From: Morella rubra
Taxonomy: Eukaryota; Streptophyta; Magnoliopsida; Fagales; Myricaceae
Reading direction: 5' to 3'
NCBI GenBank assembly: GCA_003952965.2
Contig: RXIC02000413.1
Location: 62,001-126,000, forward strand
DNA length: 64,000 nt
Shown here: positions 39,601 to 50,719 of the stretch, piece after piece
Numbering within the stretch: position 1 is the stretch's first letter
Layout: each line of letters starts with the position of its first letter
Translations under genes and position numbers: made by a program
Notes under the pieces: generated by a model
What the model was told of the DNA's origin: nothing
Seen by the model: the letters and a program-made list of their open reading frames with translations, nothing else
The model's database searches: none

Positions 39601-40934
39601 TATGATCAAGTATTCCATATAGCCGTTCGTTCAATTACAAATCTCAGCTAGGCTTCGAATGACTATGTTAGCTGATTCAACCATACATGGCATAAGGTGC
39701 TCACCCTAGTTTCTACATACAATCATAGTATGGTTTGCGGAGTTAAACAATAATGCAGCCTTCTTTTAAAAAGACCAGCAATGGCTGCAAGCAGTAGAAC
39801 TGGAGAAGTAAGAGGTGACGTAATTGGTTTGAAGCACGCAATGCTTCATAGTAGAGACACTGTTACATCAGTGCATATTTGTGTGGGCATGCCCATGGAT
39901 CCATTATCGCCCGTGATCATGCGGATTGCTCGCCCATGTTGGAACTGAAGTCCGAGCATTTCTTCTCTACTCCGTAACTTACATGGCTACGTGACAATTG
40001 GATCAAGTAAATTCCAACCGCGTTCCTCGCAGTAGTCGCGCAAATAGCTTCACTTTCTGCTCTAACATCTTATACACACCGATGTTTCGGCCTATGAATA
40101 AGCAGTAGGAATAAGTGAGTCTATTTGTGCAAAATATGAGTGTAGTCCGTACTGCGAGAGTTAAAGGTTAGGTCGAAAGAAACTGAGACATGTTTTACTC
40201 CATCTCCACATAGCTCTCTCAGCATCTCTGATGCTTAATCACAGTTAGAAAAAGTCAGCATAGCTGAACGAGGCATTCATAAATCGGTCAAGCAATGATA
40301 AGCAGTTTTCTGCTATATTCATGATCTAATGACAATACAATGCCAGCTAATTGAATATAAGGGAGTTTGGAGTAGAAGTTTTGAAGAGCTTAGAAACAGA
40401 ATTTGGTGGGGTGTGGGTGGGGGGACTCTATGATTTCGCTAAGGAATAGAAAGGAAATGCTATGATGATATATTTTAGGTGTGAATGGCTCTTAAGACGT
40501 GCAGACGTTGTTTAAAAAATGAGGGTAACGTTAGAAGGGGAGGGCGTTGAGTTTTGGCACGTTAATGGCAAGGTACTACGTGTGAATGTTTTATTTATGC
40601 GTATTAGACAAAGCTACATTATATCAGTGGACGTCGCGGTACATTATTGAAATGCATAACAGGACCGTCTAGATTATAAATATATGAAGGGTCATCTATT
40701 CCCAAAGTTTTGAATTTTAGTTATTAATGGCCATTTAATACTGGATGACACTGATATTTTTTAAAATATAGTTGTTGAGATAATAGTAAAGTAAAAGATA
40801 CAATCAATAAAATCAAGTTACATAATATATGGAATATAACTATTATTGAAAAAATACCGTAAATCGAGAAAAGCATAAGATTAGTAAAGTCAGTGTGTCA
40901 GACAAGAGTAGGGCGCAGACTAACGACAAGCATA
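36621..40934. other. Second low-quality block next to a gap
   Basis: It starts where the inverted arm ends and runs to the N gap. No frame longer than about 126 codons is present and none is recognisable. The texture is like 2,331-14,500. It does not match the reverse complement of 25,832 downward, so it is not simply the continuation of the inverted arm. Its true origin cannot be told by eye. Confidence 0.65.
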
Positions 40935-41035
40935 NNNNNNNNNNNNNNNNNNNNNNNNNNNNNNNNNNNNNNNNNNNNNNNNNNNNNNNNNNNNNNNNNN
41001 NNNNNNNNNNNNNNNNNNNNNNNNNNNNNNNNNNN
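40935..41035. other. Assembly gap (101 N)
   Basis: A run of 101 N, equal in length to the first gap. The sequence to its right repeats 30.19 kb onward, so here too the gap separates pieces that overlap elsewhere in the window. Confidence 0.99.
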
Positions 41036-41036
41036 C

Positions 41037-42221
41037 TCTCCACTTAAGGAAAAGCAATTCGCTTAATCATCAGAGTTTTGTAGGGCTGAACAAAATCGGA
41101 TTGCAGACCGGATCGGACCACAAAATCGGACCGGATTTGAGTCCGGTCCGGTCTTGTTTGTATAATGCGGTCCGTCCGGTTCCTGATCGGACCGCATTTA
41201 GTTAATTATAATAATATTTTTTTTATATTTTTAATACAAATTACAAACTTAAAAAATTTAGTTTTAACTTAAACTAAACTCTATATTTTTTGACATGCTC
41301 TTCCCCCTTCGAAATTAACTTTAAAAAAATTTAAAAAAAAATAGAAAAAAATGAAGCGATCCGGACCGCATTAGACCGAACCGGACGGACCGAACCACTA
41401 TAGTTGATCCGGTCTGGTCCTGACCATTTATGTACACCCGATCCGGTCCTTTATTTTAGTCCGGCGCGTTCGGTCCAAAAAATTGGGACCGGATTCCGGT
41501 TGTGCAGCCTTAGAGTTTTGGGTTTTAAATGGATGGATGCATCTCAGTACTCTAATTTTTCGTCTCTTTTTTTTTTTTTTTTTCTTTTTTCTGTGGGACT
41601 TATATTTTTCGGTACAAACAGGACCTCAGTGATAGCATATCATTTGAAATAGGAATCGGGATGGTATGTAGCAAGTTTGTATTCCATCTTGAAATCATCG
41701 TCACATCTATCTTCCTAATCAAGGTAGTATAGAATAGGGGTGTATAGCATCTTTCAAATCATTAACACGGTATAGTTTTAGGAGGTGCACCAACATCCTT
41801 ATTTTCACGGAAAGTTCACAAATAAATGTTATATGAATTTCTGTTGACCAAGACTTAACCTACATCTTGCCCCCTCATTAAACTAAACTCTCACTGGAAC
41901 TCCCAAAGCTGAAGCTCTAATTAAACAACCAGAGACTTGAACCAATCGCATATACAGTACCACTGAACCTGACTACCGTTATTGCTGTTCAGAGGAATCC
42001 TTGGACTAGGCCTTCGTAACACAAGGAACTTGGATACAGCAGTTCATCATACAAGATTGATTGTGAAGCAGACATAGGGATAGTTGTCAGCATCACCTGC
42101 CAGACCAACCATCCCTCCTCCAACTTCATCTTCGGCCTTCCAGTGTGCGCTGCATGCAAAGGAACAATACCAGGAAACGTTGGTCAGGTTAACAAAAAAC
42201 CATTAAGATTCAACTGGACAG
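41037..42221 (+). repeat. Third copy of 30,187-31,357, leading into V-ATPase C
   Basis: Direct copy of 30.19-31.357 kb. The first ~480 bases are error-rich next to the gap, after which it agrees closely (offset 10,864 at the right end). Identity holds to 42,221 (= 31,357); after that the left copy folds back while this copy continues into introns and exons of V-ATPase C. Confidence 0.96.
41081..41512 (+). mobile_element. Non-autonomous hAT-type element, third copy
   Basis: Same insertion as at 30,227-30,652, with the same flanking GAGTTTTG (41,073-41,080 and 41,513-41,520). It is 432 bases with many small differences in the GGTCCGG-rich parts, probably consensus errors near the gap and not a separate transposition. 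Confidence 0.85.
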
Positions 42222-45200
42222 AATTGACAAATTTCCAGAGAGGTCCGAGAATCCCTTCCTATGTAATTGTAAAGATGAATTTAATGTGATCCAAACGATC
42301 AGGCGGCATGTAAACAACAACAAACAGCATAATTGAACTGGAAGATGTGCTCCCAATTCTTTTCTATTTTGGGTATAAAGTATTGTAGTGTTGGAAGCTC
42401 CTATAAAAGATTGGAGAATATCATGAAGTGCTTGCAAAGAAGAGTTCAGCTCCATTACTTTACAACATTGCTGAATAATTTTTCGTTTCCCAAACAAATA
42501 ATGCCAAAACCTCTTCACAGCATTAGTATCTTAGACCATCCCAAATAAAATGGTCTCATTAGTTTGGTAAACGATGTATCTTGATTTACCAATAAAGGCC
42601 ACTTCAACCTCGAACCTTGCTTGTTTTTTCTTTGTTATTTTTTTCGTGTAACTAGTGAGGTCCGCTCATTCTAATGCTATAAAAGATAAAGCTACACATG
42701 GCTTTAACGACTTGCCTGATTGCACTGCCGCATAACCCTTCAAGGAGTGATCGAACTTTCTTCTCATTTCTTGTTGACGGAGACAAAACACATGCCTGAA
42801 ATTATTTCAACAATCCATGCTGAGTCAAAAAGCCAATATTGGTTGGAAAGCCATGAATGAACATAAGAGTCTATATACCAAGAAAGACGGCGGCAGACCA
42901 TATCTCAGAATGCTCTCTACAAAAACACGTACAGCACAAAAGTGCATCCAGGAGCTAAAAACCTACAGGCAAGAAACATTCTCAGAATTAAGAGAATTAT
43001 AATACCTATTGACAAAGGGCGAGACAACTCCAATGAGAAGACATAATTTAGAGCAGCAATTCAGAAGGTTTTGACCATATAATGCTTGTAGGCTTCATAG
43101 GTGGAAAATAAATCAGAGCTGTCTTAGAGATGAGAAAAATCAAAAGGAAAAATACCTCCCCATAACTGGTATAGCACCACTGCAAAAGAGAACTTTTCAA
43201 TCTTTCCTGGTCTTGCATTAGTTTTTCTAACTCCTGCTTCCGTGTCTCTTGTGCTTCTGAACTATACTCAACATCACGAATCTGAATTACATGATAAAAG
43301 AACAAAAAACCATGAATCAGATAGTTTGACCAAGTCAAGCAACAAAAGATAGGGGTGGGCAAAAACCCACTGACCCGTCCTCCCGACCCAGCACAACCTG
43401 AATGGGTCGTGTTACCTCTGGTTCGGGTTTTGAAACATAAAACCAAGGAAAATCAGGTTCCGGTCTCTTGCAACCCGAACCCGGCGGGTTCAGCTGAAAT
43501 AGGGATCGGGGTATGGGAACCCGAGCCCAACAGGTTCAGCTGAAATCCTCACCCCGACTTTGCCAACCCCTAACAAAAGGAGTAGAAATTGGAAAATTGA
43601 AGCAGATTCCTCATGCATTTCAGCTCTGGAGATAGTTTTCATAAGCACCCGAGGAGGAAAACTTTAGATGACACGAGAGAAATTCACTGTTTTAACATCC
43701 ATGGAACCATAAGCACATGCAACTTGGATGACATACTCACTTGAAAACCTTTTTCACGTGCACTTGTTCTAAAATTGTCTGCAACTCGATGAAAGAGTGT
43801 CACAGTATACAGAGCATATTCATTATCCTCATACAACTTCTTCGAGGACCTGGGAACCTGAAAGTACTTCACTTGATTAATGAGTCTGAGGTAAGATCAC
43901 CATAAACAAAAAGGAGCACAAGGAGACCACAACTATACATCAGATGGATTAGGTGATCAACCAAAATCCTGTCACTTGGCCAGAAAGTTAGCTTTCTACC
44001 CGAATATCACCACCCTCCCAGAATATATTCAAGGCTGTAACAACGGGAATTAGAATGTGTAACTGTGAAAAGCCACTCTTACCACAAAGTTGGTCAAAGT
44101 CTCATAGCTTGCCAACCAGTCTTTCTGTGAATATTTGGGAACAATAGCAAGGAGAGTCACAAGATGATCTGAGGTGATTATATCCTCTGATTTCACTAGA
44201 TCTGAGAGATCCCGCACAGCTAAGCTGAAATAAGCAGAAGGGTAGGTAAGTAAGAAACCAGAAGTAAAGTACATTTTGGGTGTATTGACAATTAGAGATA
44301 CAAGAATAAGGGAGACCGGGGGTGGGAGGGATGAAAGGGGGGGGGGGGGGGGGGGGGCATCCGCACGCAGCTTAAGAATGTTGTTTAAATACTAACTTAT
44401 CACTTGTTGGCGGGGGAAGCACATCGGAAAATAAATTCAGTACATTCGGAATAGGCAAATATCACATGTGCTAAATGTTCAGAATCATCCAGAAATATCA
44501 AGTCATGTTTCATAGACCCAAAAAATATGAGGCCAATCAAGCAGACCGCTATTGTCATGTATTTCCATCAAATTAACTGGACGCTCAAATGGAAATTCGC
44601 TCCAGTCTACCTATCGTTAGGTGTCAGGGAGACAACATTCTTGATGCTGCTTGCTTGTCACCTCCAAGTTAGGACAAAGACTGACCCCAAGATTCATCTG
44701 TTGCCTAATTTAGTGCAAAAGTACAAAAAAAATTCATACCCTGAAGAAAACACTTGGAGTTTCCCAGCTATAACATACCCATATAAGCAAGATTGTACAC
44801 ACTCTACTCTAGCTCAAATGGCATTTCCTCCTCACATTAGAACACCGAGAAAATCGAATTTGTACTGGTTCACAGGGTTTAATGTGAAACACACCAATTA
44901 GTGACCAAAAAATAAAATGGCCAAGTTAAAAATATCTTTCGTCATACATCCTGTTTTACAATAGTAATTCTCTAGGCTTCGTTTACAGACATCTGACTTC
45001 GTACTGTCAACTACTTTGTTATTCATCCTTGTCCAACTTCATCAAGAAAAACCAGCAGCAATCATATGTTATAAGCAAAACAGAAAAGAACATGCACACA
45101 ATATTCAAGCACAGTCAAATGATGGTTTACCATAATCACCATACCGCATCATGTTCCTTATCCTAGAGAAATTTATATTACCATGATCTCAGAGAACGTT

Positions 45201-46305
45201 AACTATACATTGTTGTCAAGGATTGATATTAAAAAACACAAGCAAAAATGCTCCATTTGTCTGCCTACATATCACAGTTAATCCACAGATAGAATCAAGA
45301 GGACATTAATGTCAATTACCTTGAGATCATCCTCTATCTTTGCCACTTGACCATGAATGCTGTCCACAATCTCCTTCAGGGGCGACATAGTCGGGAACTT
45401 AGCTTCGTCCCAAACAAACCTTTTTCATGTACAAAACCCAAACGAGTCTCAGTATATGACACGGATTTCTCACAATTACAAAACACCAAAACTCCCTAAC
45501 CACTAAAAAAAAAATTATAAGAACAAAAAGAATCTTGTCACGTTTTATATAAATTGCCATTCACCTAGTGAGGTAAGAATCTACTGGTACTCCGTCCACT
45601 GTTAGAGCATTGCTCTCCACGCCGGATACCCTCTCCAATTCCTCGATCTGACGCCTGATCTTATGCGACACCCCTTCCATAAAGATGTTCGACTGCACAT
45701 TTCCACAATTTAACTCCAAAATCCATTTTTTAAACGAAAATACTGAAATAGCAGATCACTGTCAAAGGTTCAACCCAAAATTACTCCAAAGAAATTCCTG
45801 TTTCTATCAATATTTTCTTAAAAAAAAAAAAAAACCCTCAATAAGGAAATCAAGAATTGCATCTTTTCAAACCATTGCGATGGAATCTTATGCGAGATCG
45901 ACTGCAGAGAAATAGCAGATCAACAAAAAATTCGAAATTCCAGTTGAATTGGAATGGAAACAGTCGCATCGTACTTCGAAATTCGATCCAGTTGTTGGAG
46001 AAATTACCTTTACGAGATCATCGCTGAGGGCAAGGAGGGAATCTAGGGTTCCAACACGAAGATTGGGAATATTGAACTGCCAAAATTACATAGAATCTAA
46101 GTAAGTATCGTAACACTAGAAGTGTAACTGCATGAGTTTCGATTAAAGAGAAACAGATCTTGCAAGGAAATGAGCGAGCGAGTGGGAGTACTCTGTAGAG
46201 AGGAGTATCGAAGGAATGCTTGGAGATTTGCTCCTGCAATTGATTCCAGAGAGAAGATGCGGAGTTCTGAACCGGCAGAGAGACCACCCAGTATCTCGTC
46301 GCCAT
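42047..46305 (-). CDS. VHA-C: V-type proton ATPase subunit C (DET3-like), one exon not found
   Basis: Exons read on the minus strand: 46,192-46,305, 46,008-46,076, 45,565-45,692, 45,320-45,419, [missing], 44,083-44,224, 43,741-43,857, 43,156-43,281, 42,879-42,962, 42,716-42,795 and 42,047-42,149. The subunit links the V1 and V0 sectors of the vacuolar proton pump on endomembranes. Family segments seen are MATRYWVVSLPVQNSASSLW, FNIPNLRVGTLDSLLAL, LTVDGVPVDSYLTR, AIVPKYSQKDWLASYETL, LLQWCYTSYGE, SSWMHFCAVR and YPYVCFTINLV. The exon coding the usual VRVAEYNN...QLNAINRKQSG stretch is absent between 44,225 and 45,319. Phase demands about 68 bases, and joining exon 4 directly to exon 6 breaks the frame. 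A 21-G run sits in that intron. The last intron has a GC donor. With the missing exon the protein would be about 376 residues, as in Arabidopsis. Confidence 0.94.
43350..43572. mobile_element. Second hAT-type MITE family, in a V-ATPase C intron
   Basis: A 223-base element with ends TAGGGGTGGGCAAA and, read inward from the right, TAGGGGTTGGCAAA, flanked by an 8-base duplication that matches at 7 of 8 (ACAAAAGA at 43,342-43,349 and ACAAAAGG at 43,573-43,580). The interior carries AACCCG/CGGGTT-type repeats. End sequence and duplication length indicate hAT. It sits in the intron between the exons at 43,156-43,281 and 43,741-43,857 and has no coding capacity. Confidence 0.8.
44337..44357. repeat. 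Poly-G tract of 21 bases
   Basis: An uninterrupted run of 21 G within the V-ATPase C intron where one exon should be but is not seen. Such a run is unusual in this AT-rich DNA and is a common site of assembly breaks. Confidence 0.95.
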
Positions 46306-47460
46306 TGTAGCTTGGCCTTTCGTGCTCTAAAATCTACACAGACGGAGAGACAGAGAGAGTACGAGACAGGGAGAAAGGCCTAGCAATGGCGAGGATGAAG
46401 AAAGCTTCGCAAAATTCTGAGAAGGTTTTGTATTCTACTGCGGATCCTAGTTGGCAGATCATAAAAAGCCATTCAGCTCATACCGTATTGTTTCGACGAT
46501 GTCGTTATGTCGTTAATTTTAATTTCTTTATTTTCTTTATCCTTCACGTAAAATCTACCAGTACTACATCAGTCCCCGTATGTATCTCCTCTTTTCTGAG
46601 CCTATCGAACCAGCGGTATTTGAATATTAATATTATTCACAGAATTCTTACACATTCATAAGTATTTTATATATTCAATTAAATGCCTTAGAGTTTACTA
46701 TATAGTACTACTTCATAATTCAGTTTTATCTTAATAAATTCAATTTCCAAGGTTAATCTGAACTATATACTTAAAAATAACAATTAATACATCATCTTAT
46801 ATATCTTAATCATTAAAATTTCAGAGATACTGAATCCCATCTTTAGAGAAGACAAAGAATTGAAAAACATTTTGTGATTGGATTGATTAAATAATGTTGG
46901 ATCCAAATTAATTAATATGATTCCCACTTGCCAATTTTTTTTCTGACTTAACAGCTTGGATATTAAATTTGTAGTTATCTCATACATAGAATAGAAGAAA
47001 GTAATTAAGAATTCATCCTTCCTTTTCTCTCTCTCTCTCTAACAAAGTGATCCCATCATGTAACAAAGGCCTCATGATATGCTACGACCAATTAATTAAA
47101 CAACAAATTATAAATAATTAGAGGCAGAATAATATCTGTCGACCAAGCTGTGAAAGAAACGTGATATGTAGGGACATGACTTTAAAAGTTTCACACTGAC
47201 TATTTATTACAGTTATTACATATGTGCAAGTAGTATGGCAAAAGGGACACCAAAGCTGGAAGTTTTCCCCATTGTTACAGCTAGAGCTGGATTTCTGGAG
47301 ATATTACAAATACATGACATATACATATGCAACTATGCCAAGAGTACTACATATATGACTGCTTCAGCACCCATAATGAAGTTAAGCAGCCATTGTTGTC
47401 GCCAGGTTTTAATTTGGAGCTACAGAGTCCTGTTGTTTAATGCTATATGACCTTAAATTA
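46306..47460. other. Intergenic: V-ATPase C upstream and FUS3 downstream
   Basis: About 1.15 kb with no supported gene. 46,306-46,400 is the probable 5' UTR of V-ATPase C and contains GAGA-rich sequence. 46,640-47,130 is strongly AT-rich, with a CT run near 47,025-47,040. The final ~250 bases are probably the FUS3 3' UTR. Confidence 0.6.
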
Positions 47461-50197
47461 TTATTTGAAGTCATCCAGAGAGAAGTTTTCAACAGAACCA
47501 AAGCCTTCCAGAGATCCGATTCTTGAGTAGTTGGTGGATGATCCGCCCAAGAAGTCGAGCGGCGAGTCCTTTAAGAAGGTTGTGGTGTCGTAGACGAACG
47601 ACATGCCGGTCATGTCATCCACGGCCGGATAATTCGCATAAAATGAACCCGTTTGTCTACTGGGATATTCATAATCATGAAGAAAGATGTGATCAGTAAT
47701 TGGATCCATAGTTATGTCAGCAAATACATCTGGATCATGATCTGGATGATCTGAAGCCTTTTTAGCTTGAATGACCTGCAAAAGCATCAACATTAACAAA
47801 CCATTGATGTATAAGCAATTGAGATTTGGTAAAAACAAAAGTTAACAAAGTGACTCCTTAACATGTTAAGGCCGTACATAGTTCTGATTTTGGTCATCTA
47901 GGTAGATCATGATGAAGTCTCCATACTGTAACCCATGTGCCAGAACAAAATCCCCTGAGAAAAATTAATTAGGTACCGAAATATTAACTAATTAGCTTCA
48001 ACACGACAAAGAGAGAAGACAAAAATAATATATAGGCTACGGATCGCATACCGGTATTTTCTAATACATACATTCGACTGTTGTTATTAGGCCAATACCT
48101 GCTTGTAAAATGACCAAGAGACATAATGACCATTATATATATATACATAGATAGAAAAAGACATTTTCAAGTTTGAATTTGCAATAACATAATACTGTTC
48201 CATCTCGAAGAGCCTTTGTAAGCTAACCAAATTTAGAGTAAAGTGTCATTTGGGTTTGTTTATTCAATCGATCTTTTGTCATCTAATACAATCTAAAGCG
48301 AAAAAAATGTTCTTTCTCATCTAAACAATTTGTTGTCGTCTACCGTATCTTAAATTGAAAAGTGTATTTTTTCCATTTAGCACGACTTATTTTGTAGTCT
48401 ACCAAATTTTAGAGAGAAAACTTTTTCGCGAGAAAAGTGACTTCTAATTTACGATCGTATCCAGTTTATAACTACGTTACTATTGCTAATTACATGCATA
48501 TACAATATGTTTAATTTATAGCTTATAATGATATTTTGAATATTTTTGATCTACCTACGCTTTACAATTAATACAAGCCCTAATACATAATATTCCACTA
48601 TCTTTTGGCCATGAAAATTAGAAAACCAGAGGACTCGGACCTGTACTTGAAAGTCCACACATGCAGGCCATCCAAGTCATCCATGGTGATAGAAATCCCT
48701 TCCTTGGACTCGAGGACGGGGAGGTGAGCTTCTGCTGCTTTCTGAATTAAGTTGTCCCATGATAGCATTCATTAGGATTCTATAGGCAATTAAATGTTAG
48801 CATATATAGGATCAATACATACGGATTGCCTTATAGAACCTCAGTTATTGGTAACCAAATATTTCAGTTCAAAATTCACTCATATATAATAATAACAATA
48901 ATAAGCGTATCAGTAAATTAATGGTAAATATTGTTCAAAGAAGTACATTAAAAGCACAAACCTTTGGGAGTACCATTCTCCTAAGGGAGCCTACGTCGCT
49001 GTTCTTAAGCTCCTTTTCGAATAGGAATCTCAACCTCCTCGGATCAATTTCCTAAACCATAATAAATGAAAACACTAAACAGAATCATTCATCTACTAAA
49101 GTACTGCTGTTGTAACGCCAACATGGACATCGTATATAAGAAAATTGAGCAGTACTTCCATGAATCTACCCCTTTGCAAGAGGATCTCAAGATCAACAAC
49201 ACTTACTGTTGCCATAAATAGCATCAGAAATTGCAATGCCGATCGAACTTCACCAATACAGATCGTCACTACATCAAAAGTACAATTGCCGAACTCTTAA
49301 TTAAGTGATTTTTGTCTCTCTCTCTCTCTCTCTCTCTCAGCAAGAGTGGCAAGGAAAAAGACTATACAGATCGTCACTACATCAAAAGTACAATTGCGCT
49401 CACTGCATATATATATATTCGAGGTGGATAAGACTAGATGTGGTTCAAAAGTTAATTTATTGCACGAAGTGGGTATATATATACAGCAGCTGGAATTCAG
49501 AAACGGAATCGCAGTCAATTTCATGGGAATCTCCACATTTTCACGAAACGATTGTTTGAAAGAAAATTCAGCTAAACCTATGAAATCGATATGAGGAAAT
49601 TAATATAGCAAATATCTGGGTATAACAGTAAACCAAATCTCTGTTCGTAATAATTAAGAAAGTCCAAAATCCGTACGGATCTTACTACAACTCAAGTGTT
49701 GCGCTGTTGAGTGAATAAAAAAGATACCAAAACACTCACCTGGTCCAGTTCTTACCTGCTCAAGATAATCACGCAGTGAGAAAAGAGAAAAAACTTCACT
49801 AAGGTGCAACAAAGAGAATAACAATAACAGATTTACAAGACCCACACAGGGCATTCAAATACAGGAAGAAAGAAAAAGAACGAAAGCTCACCCGCAAAGG
49901 GAGAGAGGGAAGGCCTTGGAGTTGGGACGGAGGCGCGTACGAGCTGAAGGGAACAATTGACAGAAGTTTGACGGTGGATGATCGCCTCTGTCTTGGCTTT
50001 CTTTTCTTCCTTTGGAGTACGCCGAAACCCGTAACAGAAGCAACAAGGTCACTGGTCGCCCCTCTCTGATCCGACCCGAAAGGGGTGGCCTTGTCCCCCT
50101 TCACGGTGACAAGCCCAAGCTCAGCCTCTACACCTGCCACCAAACCACAGGGTGCCTCGGGTTTCTCATATTGAACCCCTCGTTGGTCCGTCATCAT
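47461..50197 (-). CDS. FUS3: FUSCA3, B3-domain transcription factor of seed maturation
   Basis: Six exons on the minus strand: 49,892-50,197, 48,962-49,051, 48,641-48,741, 48,052-48,098, 47,878-47,954 and 47,461-47,775, all GT-AG with consistent phases; 311 residues against about 313 in Arabidopsis. FUS3 acts in the nucleus of the embryo, binding RY boxes (CATGCA) to activate storage and dormancy genes and, in the known network, working with LEC1, LEC2 and ABI3. Visible are a basic segment (QRKKRKPRQRRSS, likely nuclear signal), the B3 domain from IDPRRLRFLFEKELKNSDV through VWTFKYRYWPNNNSRMYVLEN and GDFVLAHGLQYGDFIMIY, and the FUS3-specific tail with SFVYDTT, SPLDFLGG and GSVENFSLDDFK. The start MMTDQ matches the double-Met start of Arabidopsis FUS3. 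Intron 1 (840 bases) holds a CT microsatellite and two strong unused donor-like sites near 49,740-49,756. Confidence 0.97.
49258..49397. repeat. 32-base direct repeat flanking a (TC)n microsatellite in FUS3 intron 1
   Basis: An identical 32-base unit beginning ACAGATCGTCACTACATC occurs at 49,258-49,289 and 49,366-49,397. Between them lies a 24-base TC run (49,315-49,338). The arrangement suggests slippage or a local duplication around the microsatellite. Confidence 0.93.
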
Positions 50198-50711
50198 TAG
50201 CTGCTAGGGTTTTGGGTTTCTGTGAGTACTACTGTGGCTATCTGCGCAGATCGAAGAAAACTAGCGCCCGCTGGACGCTCGGCAATCGCGAAATGGGTGG
50301 GGAGTGGTAAAGAGAGTGGTGGGCTTCGCTTTTTCCTTCGCCTTTTTCTATTTTTAGCAAGAGTTTTTGGTGATTACCCTGACTGGTTTTGATGACATTT
50401 GTGCATTCTGCATTCATGTTATCATTTACATCTTTTGTTCTCATTATATAATTGCTGGCTTTAGATGACGGGTAATGGTTAAGTGGGATTTGGGAGGCAC
50501 AAACTACGGTTATATTTCTTGTTGATTTGCGATTAGATGCTCCGGCATGGGTGACACATGTGCAATGTGGATTCATGGTGGCGTCCGGATGCTTTGTTCT
50601 TGTCTGTATCCTTGTGTGAAATGGGTTTCCGAAGATAAACTAGACCAGAGGGCGGAAACTTAGGTCAGTGTAAACGTGATTACAGGGCCTGACAAATGTG
50701 CAATATACATT

Positions 50712-50719
50712 CATGCATG
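50712..50719. promoter_or_regulatory. RY box CATGCATG upstream of FUS3
   Basis: A perfect 8-base palindromic RY element about 515 bases upstream of the FUS3 start. RY boxes are bound by B3 factors of the LEC2/ABI3/FUS3 group, so auto- or cross-regulation is plausible. Copy B carries GCATGG at the matching site and lacks the full box. Weaker RY cores lie at 51,218-51,223 and 51,361-51,366. Confidence 0.6.
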
